NCBI GenBank assembly: GCA_031216445.1
Contig: CM062197.1
Span: 377,501-441,500 of the forward strand
Origin: Lateolabrax maculatus
Lineage: Eukaryota; Chordata; Actinopteri; Acropomatiformes; Lateolabracidae
Length of the DNA stretch: 64,000 nucleotides
Direction: 5' to 3'
Shown here: in pieces, positions 11,801 to 24,150 of the stretch
Position numbering within the stretch: the first letter of the stretch is position 1
Layout: the number at the start of each line of letters is the position of its first letter
Made by a program: the position numbers and the translations under genes
Notes under the pieces: generated by a model
Databases searched by the model: none
Seen by the model: the letters and a program-made list of their open reading frames with translations, nothing else
What the model was told of the DNA's origin: nothing

Positions 11801-14800
11801 CTTCAGTCTCTCAGTGATCAGTGATGGTTGTCTGTCCGTCCACGGGGACACTGATACAGGAGCTGCTGTCTGCTGGTTCAGTCTGTGATGGAGACACCTG
11901 ACTACAGGGACACTGATACAGGAGAAAGAAAGGACAGGAGTATTGATCTATTATTATATTACTGCTGACATATATTACTGTTATTTTATTATATTTATTT
12001 ATTTATAAACTTACTAACTGACTGACTTCTCCTGACCAATCAGCTCATTTCTCATCTGATTGGACAAAAGCTCACTGCACACAGCTTCTCTAACAACATA
12101 TCTCTCTCTGTTTCTTTGTTGTGAGACTGAATGACTGATGAAATATCACAGTTTAAACACAACAGGTCAGATAAAAAGAACTTCTTCCACCAACGTCAGT
12201 TTCAGAGTTAGGAAAGAAAAGGATATGTTTTCTGAAGGAAACTGAAGTGTGCTTGCTCACGCTGAAGATCGCAGGTGTAAACACTGTAAGCAATATTGAT
12301 TGTTTGCATGTAAGCTGAAGCACTGAAAGTAGTTCAAGTGTGCGTTGAAGTTGAAACACTGCAAGGATTTGAAGTGTCAGTTGAAGTGTAATCGCTGGAA
12401 ATACTTGAACTTTTTATTTTAAGTTTCAGCCCTGTTGGCAGTTGAAGTGTCAGTTTGTAGGTTAGCAGAGAAAGTAGGCACTGAAAGTCGTTATAATGTA
12501 TATGATGAAAGGAAGTGAAATTTCAGTCAAAATTGAAGCGGCAGAGGTAGTTGAAACAGCCATAGCAGCTGAAATGTTGAATGTTGTTGAGTGTTTGAGA
12601 TGTAAATTGAAGAGTAAAAATGATCATCATTGGATGTGTCAAGGGTGAAAGCAGTTGAAATGACAATTGAAGCGCAAGCATGAAAGCAGTTGAAGTGTTG
12701 ATTCAAGAGTGAGAAATGAAAGCACTTAAGGTAGTTGAAATTTCGGTTGAACTTAAAACGGCAAAGAGTTAAAGTGTGTGTACTGCAGATACTTGAAGTG
12801 GCAGTTGTGATGTAAGCAGTGGCAGTAGCTGGTGTCCAATTTAGCACTGATAGCAGTTGACGTGTCACTTGTTGACTTTATGTGTGTCTGTGCAGACAAC
12901 ATCTGGACAGACCAGAACCTGCTGCTGGATCCGGACCTTCCCTCCGGCTGGAGGACCATCAAAGACTCAACAGGAACCTACTATTGGCACGTTCCCACCG
13001 GCGCCACCCAGTGGCAGCACCCCCGCCTCAGCGGGACGCCACAGCTGCTCGACACACAGGTTAGACGTTGTTTACTTAACCTAGTTAGTCCCAATTAACC
13101 CAGTTAATCCAGTTTTAGTTGAGTTAGCTCAAGTTAGCTCAGGTTTGCCCGATGCATTGTCTTCTTCTGTGGTGTTGTATCTCAGCAGGAGGAAGCAGGA
13201 CAGCAGAGCACCAACAGAGAGAGAGACGGACCACCTGAGGCCAGGTAACACACACACACACACACACTGATACCTTCACCTTCTGTACAGGTTGTATAAA
13301 TTTGTTTTTTTCTCTCAGGTCTTCGTGGCATGAAGATTATCTCACCAACCACGACCCCGACTCTAAAGTGAGAGCACAACAACAACCACAACCACCACAA
13401 CCACCACAACCACTACAACAACCACAACAACTTCAACAACCACCACCACAACCACTACAACAACCACAACAACCACAACAACCACCACAACCACTACAAC
13501 AACCACAACCACCACAACCATTTCAACCACCACAACAACCACAACAACTTCAACAACCACCACAACCACTACAACAACCACAACCACCACAACCACTTCA
13601 ACAACCCCAACAACTACCACAACCACTACAACAACCACAACAACCACCACAACCACCACAACCACTACAACCACAACCACCACAACCACTTCAACCACCA
13701 CAACAACCACAACAACTTCAACAACCACCACAACCACTACAACAACCACAACAACCACCACAACCACCACAACCACTACAACAACCACAACCACCACAAC
13801 CACTTCAACCACCACAACAACCACAACAACTTCAACAACCACCACAACCACCACAACCACTTCAACTACCACAACAACCACAACAACTTCAACAACCACC
13901 ACAACCACCACAACAACCACAACCACCACAACCACTACAACAACCACAACCACCACAACCACTTCAACAACCCCAACAACCACCACATCAACAACCACAA
14001 CAACTACCACAACCACTTCAACAACCACAACAACCACCACAACCACTACAACAACCACAACCACCACAACCACTTCAACCACCACAACAACCACAACAAC
14101 TTCAACAACCACCACAACCACTACAACAACCACAACCACCACAACCACTTCAACAACCCCAACAACCACCACATCAACAACCACAACAACTACCACAACC
14201 ACTTCAACGACCACAACAACCACCACAACCACTACAACAACCCCAACAACCACCACAACCACTACAACAACCACAACAACCACCACTTCAACAACCACAA
14301 CAACCACCACAACCACTTCAACAACCACCACATCAACAACCACAACAACCACTTCAACAACCACAACAACCACCACAACCACTACAACAACCACAACAAC
14401 TACCACAACAACCACAACCACCACATCAACAACAAAAGCAAAGTAAAACTCTACATTTAGAAGCAGAATTCACTTTATCAGTGTTGTGATAAACACACCT
14501 TAATGTAGCTATAGATATAAGAACTTTTTACGTGTTTCTTAATGTATTTGTGCATCTACAGTAGAACACAGCTGTAAACATGATGCATAAATGTGTTTAA
14601 AACACGTTGATCTTCAAGTTTTAGTCTTCACCGACAAACATCTTTAACTCAAGGTCCACTTTCTACATTTTGTCTGGAGCTTTCAGTGACATCTCATGAG
14701 CTTCGCTCTCAGTCAGTGGTGACAGAGAATTTAATAAACAGAATAAATAAAGAGAAAGATTAATAGTTGCTCTGCTTCCTTGTCTTTAAATGTCTTAAAG

Positions 14801-16958
14801 GGAGTTAAATAAAACATTGTTTATATTTAAAATTGTAATGTGAAGATTATTTAAGATTATTTAAACAAGGAAAAATGTGTAGTTCAAAGCCGAAAGAAGA
14901 AAAAGTTGTTCAGTGATGTCAGAGGAAGTCACAGATGACATCATGAGGTGGAGACTACTCTGACAGTAAAAACAAAGGTGAACTCCAAAACAAAAGCACA
15001 GAAAAATTTAATTAAAATCCACAAAATCCCATATTGAATAAATACAACCCATAACCCTCTTATTGACAAGACCGTCGACAGCGGCGAGTGACACTCCGTC
15101 ACAGAAGAAGAGTGGGAGATACACTGACCAACATAAAGTGAAGCTGAGGTTCCTCCTGTTGGTTCACTCTGTTCTGGGCTCTAATCTGCTCTAATCTCTA
15201 CCAGTCTCACTGCATTAATCTGATTTAATCTGTCTCTCTCTCTGCCCGTCTGTCTCTCTGTGTCCTGGTTTCTCTGTTTGTCACCCAAAAACTTGCTGAC
15301 CGCTTAATTTCAACATCCGTCTCTCTCTCTACCTGTCTTTCTCTCTCTGTCTGTCTGTTTATCTGTCTCTCTCTCCACCTGTCTGTCTGTCTGACTGCCT
15401 TTCTTTCTCTCCACCTGTCTGTTTGTCTGACTGTCTGTCTCTCTCTCCACCTGTCTTTCTCTCTCTGTCTACCTGCCTGCCTGCTTGTCTCTCTCTCCAC
15501 CTGTCTTTCTCTCTGTCTGTCTGTCTTTCTCTCCACCTGTCTTTCTCTCTCTGTCTGTCTGTTTGTCTGTCTCTGTCTCCACCTGTCTGTCTGTCTCTGT
15601 CTCCACCTGTCTGTCTGTCTGTCAGTGTTTTGCTGTGCGGTCTCTGGGTTGGCTTGAGGTGGAGGAGGAGGACCTGTCTCCCGGTCGCAGCAGTCTTGCT
15701 GTCAGTAACGTCATCCAGCAGCTGTCTCACTGCAGCACCCCCGAGCAGAGAGACAGGTCAGGGGCCTGGGGGGAGGTGAGACACCTACTGTACCTGTCTG
15801 CCTGTCTCTCTCTCTGTCTGCCTGTCTGTCTGTCTGTCTGTCTGTCAGCCTGCCTGCCTGTCTGCCTGTCTGTCTGCCTGCCTGCCTGTGTGTCGGTATA
15901 CTGACTTGTCTGTCTCTCCATGTCCACCTGTCTGTCTGCAGGGTCGGGAGATGATGCTGGTTCTAAAGAAAGACACTCTGACCCTGTTGGACCCTTTAGA
16001 CCACACCCCCCTCCACTGTCAGCCAATCATCAACATCCGTGTCTGGGGGGTGGGCTGCAACAATGGCAGGTGAGCCAATCAGAGAGCAGCTGTCTGGAAT
16101 CTCAGTAGCCAAAGGAAAAAGGATCATTAAAGGGAAATTTGCCACGTTTCTTGTGGAAGTCCAGTCAGTGCTGATGGTAAATAGATAGATAGATTACATA
16201 GATTATAGATAAATGTAGTCAGGTGAACCAATAAATATAACAATAAACATTCTGGCTCAAATAAATACGGCTGAATATCTGCGTCAGCCAAACACGGTAA
16301 AACGTATCCGCCACTATGACATCATGACATGCCATGTCGCTGTTGGAAACTAGTTTGCAATCAGGCGAAGAAAACAAGGCAGTTTTGTTTTTCAGCGGCT
16401 TAAGAGCACGCCCCGGGAATATCCTGTAGTTCTTCCTGCCTCCATCACGACACATGACGGCGTCGGTGTCACCAGGTCACGAGATGCAGAGAACAGCAGC
16501 CACAACTGCAAATAGATACAAATCAGGTTGAAAATGGGTGAACTTTCCCTTTAATTTATTAAAAACAGTATTAGGAAATTTAGTTCAATAAAGTATCTGG
16601 ATGGACTTCAGGAATAAATTGATTAATCAGTTGATTGAATGTTGTTAACAACTTGTTTAAATAGCTATGCTAACTCGAAGTTCGATGTTAAGATGTTAAA
16701 ATCAAACTCACCTCTGGGTTTGTTTACCTGTTTGCACTAACACTATCACTCTCTCTGTCTCTTTAACACGCCCCCCCTCCCCCCCACCCACCTGGGCAGG
16801 GACAGGTAAACCACTCTACCTTTACCTCTTCACACCCAGAGCCATGCATACCCACAGTTACACCCATCCTCACAGCCTCCTGGATATGTCAGGGTCATTT
16901 ATTGATTTCACCTGCTGATCACATGATCATTGGCCAATCAGCTGGTCGTGACCGATCC

Positions 16959-17001
<43 letters not shown>

Positions 17002-19853
17002 TGCGTTCAGGGACTTTGCCTTTGTGGCGGGCGATAAAGACAGCTGTGTGCTAAAGTGTCACGTGTTTCGCTGCGACGCTCCGGCCAAAGCCATCGCCAC
17101 GGCGCTACACGAGATGTGCTCGAAGGTCAGTGAGCTAATTACAGCTAAGGGCTGATGATGTCATCAGTTCTGCAGGTATTTGGTCATTAACCGAAGTGTC
17201 GGACACATCGACACGTTGATCTGATGAAGAAGTCAGGATCAATAAAGTTATTACAGTTCATCCTGAGGGAACGTGTCTGTAACGTGTATCAGTCTGGTTC
17301 CTACATTTCCCATGATGCAGCTTGATGGTGTCACTTCATTCGGCCCTCCCTGGCCCCTGAACAGCTACACCTTTACAGCAACAGCTCATAAAGATTTCTC
17401 ACAACACTTTAAAGAGTTTGAGTCTCAAGTCCTACACAAGAAAACACTGGTGACATCACTGTGCCGGGTGATGTCATGGCGCCCAGAAAGGCCACGTGAT
17501 GGCAGCACGAGACCTATAAGTCGCTCCAACATGACAAACGCTTCAATTTCGTCATGTGTTCCTGATCTGAACATGAAACTTTCTCTTTGTTGAGTGTTTT
17601 TAAAGATTTTCGACAGAAATCAGTCTGAAAATTCTGACCTTTTCTGGAGATATTTAAAGGTTTTTCTTGTAAAAGTGCAACTTTATCTAAATATTAGAAG
17701 TTGAAGTATTGACTCTTCCCTCCCATCAGATGATGTCAGAGAAGACGCTGATGAGGCCATCCCGCTCTCTCACGATGGAAAGCATCTCACCTGAAGACCT
17801 GCCCCGACAAGGTGACTCACCTGTGCTGCGACATCACCTGCCGCTCTCTGATTGGCTCTCTGCTGATTCTTCGTCCTTTCTTGTGTTTCAGTGGAGTTTC
17901 TGGAGGCGGTTCGGCAGCAGGTCCAGAAGTTCGAGGTCCAGTACGTCGGTAACCTGCCGGTGTCCAGAGCGATGGGTAGGATCACACCTGGAACACCTGA
18001 ACGCATCATCAGTCAGCCGTTTACTCAAGTCCTTCCATTCACTTCACTTTACTTCTCTTCACTTCAGTTCACTTCACTACAGTATTTCCAGTTTCTGCTC
18101 AGTTTCTACTCTTCTATTTATTTTATAACTTCAGTTACTATACAGATTCATATTATTAAATCGAGCTCTAATCAATAATAATGTGTTATTACAGATGAAA
18201 CTAGCAGCAGGATATAAAGTCATTAATGAGCTCCAGCTTCAGCTGAACATTAAAGTGATCAACATTCAGAATCAATAAGATCAGATATATTATTCTGAGT
18301 ACTTTTATTTTTGGTACTTTAAGTATATTTTGATGCTGATACTTTTGTACTTTTACTGAAGTGAAAGGTGTGAGAACTTGTTAAAGGATTAAAGGGACAG
18401 TTCACCCAAAATCAAAGACACATATTTGTGCTCTCACCTTTCGTTATTTATCCATCTGGAGTGTTTCGGTGTGAGTTTGTGAGTTTTGGAGATGTCGGCC
18501 TTCTCTCTAATATCATGGAGGTAGACGACACTCGACTTGTGGCGCTCAGCGAACCGAACTACACCCGCCAACCGCGTCAGCGCGCAGAAAGAGCGCGCTT
18601 CTACTCGTGCTAACCTATACTGCTACCTCACGCTACAGGTCGGCCGAGGAGGACGGCGTTAATGTTTACGTCCCGTCCATCGTCCATGAGTGGACGCACG
18701 CTTCCTCCTGCACGGTGACACGGTTGGTGGGTTGAAAGGAAATAGTTCCCACATGAAGCTGTGGATCATCCTGAGTAACCGGGTCATGAATTCTGGAAAG
18801 AGGCGTTGCTGTTGAGGTCGTCTACCTCCATTATGTTATCCAGGTGGATAAATAACCACAGGTGAGAGGAAAAATCTGTGTTTTTGATTTTGTGGTGAAT
18901 TGTCCCTTTAAAGCTTGAACGTGTGCAGCTGATTGCAGGTGCAGGTGTGTGTGTGCCGCAGGTATGGAGGTGTTGAACCGAGCCATAGAGAGCATCATGA
19001 ACTCTACCGACAGAGACGAGTGGGAGCCGACCGTCATCCACGTCACAGACAACGTCCTGTCTCTGTGGAAGGGAGAGGTGCCTTCATCATCCTCATCATC
19101 ATCACTTTTACATGTTAATCCACCGGGTCAAAGGTCGTCACCTATCACTCTGTTTCCTCCTTCTGATTGGATCCTGACAGGAAGGGGAGGAGCCCTTTTG
19201 GGAGTGTCAGGTACGTTTCCTCACCTTTCTGGGCGTCGGTCACGACAGCCACACCTTCGCTGTGATCGTCGACGGCGGCACGCAGCGGTTCGAGTGTCAC
19301 GTGTTCTGGTGCGAACCGGACGCAGGAATCCTGTCTGAGGCCGTCCAGGCGGCGTGTATGGTGAGTAACAGGAAGCTGGAAGTCACAGGTAGAAACACCT
19401 GAGACGATCAGCCAGGTGCAGCTTTACATTTAACCAACAGCTGAAACCTTAATGACGAGGTCGCCTCATATCACTTATTATTCTTTTCATTCATTTATCC
19501 GTTAAATACCTCCTTTAATTATGACCTCTGTTAATAAATCCCTCTTTTAATAATTACCTCCTTAAATAAATACCTCCTTTAATAATTACCTCCTTTTTTA
19601 TCTCTATTCATTTATAGTCAACCCTGAATTGTAAGCTTAATGGAATAATTAGAGACTTTTAATAAGAATAAATTAAGTTTTCACAATTTAAAAACTTGAC
19701 ACTCAAACTATGCAGATGATCCATTAAGTACACTTTAATATATTAAAATCCATAAAATTCATTCATTAAGAATCTACTTAAAATCCAGTTTAAATATCTG
19801 CAATGGATGGGTTAAATCCGGAGAAATAATTTCACTTGCGTGATTAATAAAGT

Positions 19854-19884
<31 letters not shown>

Positions 19885-20253
19885 TAAAAAAAAATAAATA
19901 AATAACCTGAGGCCCCCTGCTGGTCAGGTGGACATGGAGCAGCTTCCTGGTCTCTTCGCTGGTTTCATCGCTCTGTTTCCTTCTCTGTCCGTCAGGTCCA
20001 GTACCAGAAGTGTCTGGTGGCTCAGACTCCTCCTCCGAGGACCAAGTCGTGGCGTGCGACCCCGTCAAAGGTCAAACGGGCCAACTCCATGGACGGCGCC
20101 TTCCCTCCTCTCACATCCCGTCACCATGGCAGCAGCGGCAGCACTATGATGACCTCGAGGATAACCAAGGGCAACGGTAGCAGCAGCAACGTGAGGAAGG
20201 GCATGATGGCGTTCTTTGAAACTTTCCGGAACAAACAGGCCACCACCTCCTAA
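8887..20253 (+). CDS. apbb3: APP-binding family B member 3 (FE65L2), WW plus two PTB domains
   Basis: Twelve coding exons with consistent phases: 8887-8935, 12896-13059, 13189-13244, 13319-13367, 15626-15775, 15942-16069, 17011-17125, 17730-17811, 17892-17975, 18962-19077, 19181-19360, 19996-20253; 476 aa against about 486 in human. The N-terminus MMGKDYMLAII matches FE65L2; an in-frame ATG at 8869 would add six residues. The WW domain (LPSGWRTIKDSTGTYYWHVP..ATQWQHP) is in exon 2. PTB1 spans exons 5-7 (CFAVRSLGW, INIRVWGVG, RDFAFVAGDKDSCVLKCHVF). PTB2 spans exons 9-12 (VQYVGNLPVSRAMG, VRFLTFLGVGHDSHTFAVI, SEAVQAACMVQYQKCLVAQ). The C-terminal tail is basic and Ser-rich with RANSMDG. The family binds the cytoplasmic tail of amyloid precursor protein and acts in the cytoplasm and nucleus. 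Exon 3 could start three bases earlier (13186). A 6-nt microexon is likely between exons 6 and 7. Confidence 0.95.
11510..11708 (+). other. Exon-like open segment of unknown nature in apbb3 intron 1
   Basis: It is bounded by TTTTGCCTACAG on the left and TTGTACAG/GTAGTT on the right, and the frame is open across it (AADMAA-type start, then LYLHAKILVGLTGAFMGH). GC content is higher than its surroundings. Inserting it into apbb3 has no support from the family. It may be a transposon remnant or an alternative exon; I do not recognise it. Confidence 0.3.
11810..11935. repeat. Dispersed repeat shared with 51455-51565
   Basis: The segments GCTGCTGTCTGCTGGTTC, GTGATGGAGACACCTGACTA and CAGGGACACTGATACAGGAG occur here and, in the same order, at 51487-51557. 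It is a dispersed repeat of unknown class. Confidence 0.75.
12340..12840. repeat. Degenerate tandem repeat (AGTTGAAGTG-like)
   Basis: Dozens of imperfect copies of GCAGTTGAAGTG / GAAAGCAGTTGAAAT lie just upstream of the apbb3 WW exon. No coding sense is seen. Confidence 0.7.
13375..14440. repeat. apbb3: Giant ACC/AAC trinucleotide array in apbb3 intron 4
   Basis: About 1,065 bases made almost entirely of CAA, CCA, ACT and TCA triplets, with higher-order units (for example CACCACAACCACTTCAACC and AACAACTTCAACAACC) repeated many times. It starts eight bases after the exon 4 donor (AAA/GTGAGA at 13367/13368). Because the period is three, one + frame stays open as Pro/Gln-rich and one - frame as poly-Val. 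Neither looks like a separate gene. Confidence 0.95.
15225..15625. repeat. apbb3: (CTGT)n / CTCTCTCCACCTGTCT array
   Basis: A pyrimidine-rich array of CTGTCTGT and CTCTCTCCACCTGTCTTT units fills the 400 bases before exon 5 of apbb3 and merges into its polypyrimidine tract and acceptor (GTCTGTCAG). Confidence 0.95.
15786..15895. repeat. apbb3: (CTGT/CCTG)n microsatellite
   Basis: A second CTGT-class array occupies most of the 166-base intron 5 of apbb3. Confidence 0.9.
16131..16550. mobile_element. TTAA-flanked miniature DNA transposon (MITE) 1
   Basis: A 420-base segment begins AGGGAAATTTGCCAC and ends with the inverted complement of AGGGAAAGTTCACCC, flanked on both sides by TTAA (16127-16130 and 16551-16554). 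TTAA target duplications are typical of piggyBac and Kolobok superfamilies. There is no transposase frame, so it is non-autonomous. It sits in apbb3 intron 6 and shares terminal sequence with the element at 18393. Confidence 0.8.
16800..16805 (+). CDS. apbb3: Candidate 6-nt microexon in the apbb3 PTB1 domain
   Basis: GGACAG is preceded by a long pyrimidine tract (16750-16790) and an AG acceptor (CCTGGGCAG) and followed by GTAAAC. Exon 6 ends with AG and exon 7 begins with G GAC, so inclusion adds exactly two residues, Arg-Asp, between VGCNNG and RDFAFV without changing frame. FE65 (APBB1) is known to carry a 6-nt neuron-specific miniexon adding Arg-Glu in PTB1; the position and the basic-acidic pair here correspond. 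Inclusion is inferred. Confidence 0.7.
16962..17000. repeat. apbb3: (TG)n microsatellite
   Basis: About 19 TG units end ten bases before the acceptor of apbb3 exon 7. Confidence 0.95.
18393..18907. mobile_element. TTAA-flanked miniature DNA transposon (MITE) 2
   Basis: A 515-base segment with long terminal inverted repeats: the left end AGGGACAGTTCACCCAAAAT and right end AGGGACAATTCACCACAAAA (read inward) match over about 70 bases with few gaps, continuing through TTATTTATCCA. TTAA lies on both sides (18389-18392 and 18908-18911). There is no transposase. It is inserted in apbb3 intron 9, ending only 54 bases before exon 10. Confidence 0.88.
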
Positions 20254-22687
20254 TAACGGGGGCGGGGCCATCAGAGACACCTGTCAGCAGAGGCCGCCGA
20301 TCCTCCAGGACCCAAATGTCTTCTCCAAGAGCGACGTGTGATTGGCTGAACTCTGTGGACACGCGGCTCTGGTGGTCCGACCGGCTGATTCTGCCGCCTT
20401 CACATCACCAGCGTCGCCCCGGAGACCGCGGCCGCCTCGCCGCCCGTTCACCTGACCTGAAGTATTCCTGTTTGAACTCGTCATGATGTTCGTCTCACCT
20501 GTCGCTGCGACACCACTGGTTAGCTTAGCTCAGCGAGTTACCTGACTGCAGGTGGAACAACATTAATGAACCCAACAGACTGAAGAACCACGAAGAACCA
20601 CGCAGAACCACCTGGATCCAGACCGACGCCTCTTCGGTCACCTGACGATCATTTCACCCCAAACTGAAAATTACTACGATATCGTACTTCTCAGGATCAT
20701 CGGCTCATTGTTAAATGTTAAAAGAAAAAGAAATATTGAAAAGACAAAATGTTATTAGGATTCATTCAACTTTAAACAGTAAATAACTTCAGACCTGGAA
20801 CGTGACGTCAGGATCCAGGAGGATTCGAGGCCGACTGAACGTTTCCTTCAGCTTCTCCTCTCAGAAGAAGAAGAAGAAGAAGAAGAAGAAGAAGAAGAAG
20901 ACACATCGTGTAGAAACGTTACAGCTGCAGCACCTGAGTCTGACCAGCGGGGGGGCACCTGTCTGTCGCCTGTCCTTCTTCCTTTATGTCACATGGGATG
21001 ACCAAGAAAGAGGTTGCCATGGTTACAGCTGTTCACACGCCCCATCACACCTCCAGATGGCGTCTGCCAGAGTTCAACAGGAAGTTATTTATACGGAACA
21101 TTTCATATCTAAAGTACGTCAGGAAATCAGAAAAGAATATTTCAAGAAACAAAAGTCATAATATGAGAAAAAATATGACGACTGTTTTTTAAATGGTCTG
21201 ATACTCAAAGTGGTTTAAAAGTCATTAATGAGAAGCAAAAGATGAAAACAAAAGAGAAAAGGAGACGTAAACAGAAAAGAGTCTCGGATGTGTTTGATTG
21301 GCAGACGAGGAGGCGAACAGCATTAAAGGAACAGTCCAACTGCATCTGAACTCCCTTAAACTGAGCCGGTCAGTAAACGCATCGCGAACAAATCTAGATT
21401 TATTTAAAGTTTTAAAACGTTTGACACTTTGACTTGCAGTTTGCATGTCAGGCACGAATGACAGCATGGAAGGTCATTGAAAACATCCTGGAAAATGAGG
21501 TTTAATGTTCTCATCATCAGACGTGTCAACATTAAACATGTGTGGTCGCTTTAGGTTATTGAATATACAGCTGGAGGAGGCGTTCAGGAACATATAACTC
21601 ACTATAAACATATATAATAAAAACTGCCTCCTGATTGGCTGAAGCACGTGTAGATAGAAGCTGTAGTGTGTTCAATGTCAGTAGGAAATATCAGTGAGAG
21701 ATCTGAGTGTGTTAATAACAACAGAAATATATCCAGAGAGTCCCAGAAGTCTCTTCATATCTGTATACCTGCATTAAATAACAATGATGTCATGTAAAAA
21801 TCAACAAAAATAAAAACCAATAAGATGATTTCTGGAGCTTTATTCTGGAGTGACATCAGAGATAATGACTTCCTGTGGAGGAGGAAGTGTTTCATGTCTG
21901 AGAGTTCACATTTACCTGAGTCAGGAGGAGGAGGAGGGGGTTTCACTTCACTGTTGACAGAGCAGGAAGAACAGAAAAACCTCCCATTACTCCGACTGTG
22001 AGCAGCACTTCCTGGTCTGCAGGTCCTTAAACCTGCATTCTCTCTAACGGCCAGCAGGAGGCGACTCCACAGAAGTCAGATTGTATAGAAGTCAATGAGA
22101 AAACGACCGACTTCTCACTTGATTTATTACCTCAGGAAACATTTTGTTAGAAGTTGGACCAGTGACGTATAAAGTGGATGCAGCCTCTCTTCTATCCTCC
22201 ACGTTTCTCTGACCGCTGGACTTCACCGGCTGCGAACAGTAAATCAATCAATAATAATGAGGAAGTGTTGTTACAGATGAAACTAGCAGCAGGATATAAA
22301 GAACATTAACGCGATCAACACATTTAGGATCAATAATTAGAATCCAGCTTCGTCAAACTGCCCAACAGTCTAATAACGGATCAATAAAGCCTCAGTGAAT
22401 GGTTATTACTCATCAATAAAGATGTGATTATAGTGTTTACACTGTGTCAGGTGACACCTGTTACCATGGTTTCCGTGGAGGCTGATGTTATCAATAACTG
22501 ATTTATTGATTAATTAAATTTATTAAATGATGACTGGAAATACTTTAACATTTAAATGATAAATGATCAATAATGAGAAACTGAATCTTTAAATCATCAA
22601 TAAATCATTCAAAAGGCGAGAGAGGAACGAGGGAACAAGGAAAGGAAGGAAAGAAGGGAGGAGGTGAGAAAGAGAGGAGGCTCCCTC
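20254..22687. other. apbb3 3' UTR and apbb3-cystm1 intergenic DNA
   Basis: The first part is GC-rich and presumably apbb3 3' UTR. A (GAA)n run lies at 20863-20900. Candidate AATAAA signals occur far downstream (for example 21616-21621), so the 3' end is uncertain. The rest is AT-rich with short open frames of no recognisable family. Confidence 0.5.
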
Positions 22688-22797
22688 TGACGTCACGCTG
22701 TCCTCGTGCTGCTGCCAGATGTTTCCTCGCGCTCAGTCCGTCCATCAATCAATCAGTCAGCGGGTCGATCATCCGGAGAGAAAATCACCTTCTGAAG
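22688..22797 (+). promoter_or_regulatory. cystm1: Probable cystm1 promoter CRE and 5' UTR exon
   Basis: A perfect TGACGTCA lies at 22688-22695. A CpG-containing segment follows and ends at a strong donor (CTGAAG/GTAAGT, donor at 22798). The next acceptor in line with a coding start is CCTGTCCAG at 24476-24484, immediately before the cystm1 ATG, which would make 22700-22797 a non-coding first exon. Inferred from signals only. Confidence 0.55.
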
Positions 22798-23971
22798 GTA
22801 AGTTGAGATTCTGTGGCACAGACCAGACTCCACTGAAAAAACCCCGGTTTAACCGTTCTTCCTTTAAAGGGAAGAACCGCTGCTGTACATCCTCTCTGGC
22901 CTTCAGGCGGTTCAACAAGTTGCAGCTGTTTCACAGAAAATCCCGTTTGTTTAAGTCGGAAACGCTGCGCGCACTTTACACTGAATTTCAGGAGAACTTG
23001 TCAAAATGTCAAAATCTTTTAAATAAGCGCAGCGTGGCGCATTAGATTTAGGCCGAATTAAAGAGTGGAAACTTTGAATATGGAAAATATCATAAATGTT
23101 ATTTCTTCAGTTAGTATTGATAACTGGTGCACCAGATAAGATTAAATTAGAAGAGTTATGAACGGAGTCTGGCATTACGGAGCGAACGGAACATCCACTT
23201 ACTGTGCAAACTATGTTTAATGGTCAATTATTATAACTAAATTTAATAACTATGTTCTGTAGTTAACCTGTAATTATTTCTCCTTCAGATTAAAGGTGGA
23301 GTTATTATGGAATCAGTAACTTTAAACAGCTGAACTTGATCCTTAACTGTTTTATTTTTTTTATTTCAGTGAACTGTCCCTTAATCTTGCCTTAAATGTG
23401 AGTTTATATTAAAATGTGTCACACATTCCAAACTCCATTGAAAAAAACGAACATTTAAAAGTATTCCTGCGATTGTATTGAGCAGCGAGTAACTGATTAA
23501 CATTTGGAAGCTTTTTAATGTATGTTTATGTTATTGATCATGTTTCACTTGTCTGCCTCCTAATAATCTTTATTGATCACGAACACACGATGACGTCATG
23601 TTTTCACTTGTTTTCTGTCCAACTGGTTTAACTGGAAACAAACCAGTGTGTGTTTGACAGACGAATCAACAATAAAACGGAGACAGAGACGTCTGTTTCC
23701 GCGCAGTGGTTACCATGGAAACCAGTCGATTAGATTACAGTTGGTATGAAGGCAGCTGACCAGGCATTAGACCGATCCCTGAGAGGACGTTATTCAATTT
23801 ACACAACTCAAGATTAATGTCACTGTTTTTTCTTAATCAATCAACAGATTGATCGGTCAATAAAAATGCTAAAGACGCACAACAACGTAATCAGACGGGA
23901 AAATTGTTTTAATTTCTGTTGAAAAATAACTTAATTCTCAAGATTGTTGCAGATAAATTTGTGGTGACAGT

Positions 23972-24150
23972 CAGATGATCAGCTGATCGGTCAGATGATC
24001 AGCTGATCGGTCAGCTGGGTCCCACCCGGACCCTGGACGTGTCTCCAGGTCTCCACAGGGCCCTGAACCCGGACCCTGGCCCCAGGTCCCCACTTGACCA
24101 TGGACCTGGCCCTGGACCCAGACCCTGGCCCCGGGTCCAGGGCCCTGTGG
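23972..24150. repeat. Tandem BclI-type palindromes followed by GC-rich minisatellite
   Basis: Two direct copies of CAGATGATCAGCTGATCGGT (23972-24011), each centred on the palindrome GATCAGCTGATC, are followed at 24015-24150 by imperfect GACCCTGG/CCAGGTCC repeats. All of this is inside the presumed cystm1 5' intron. Confidence 0.8.

Larger units (their letters stand above)
8941..12895 (+). other. apbb3: apbb3 intron 1 (3.9 kb)
   Basis: Holds a short (CA)n at 8941-8966, a 20-base poly-C run at 10851-10870, and otherwise mostly single-copy sequence with no conserved domain. The exon-like segment and repeats inside it are listed separately. Confidence 0.6.

Noticed and set aside
13363..14424. 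353-codon poly-Val frame on the reverse strand
   Set aside because: It is the reverse reading of the ACC/AAC triplet array in an apbb3 intron.
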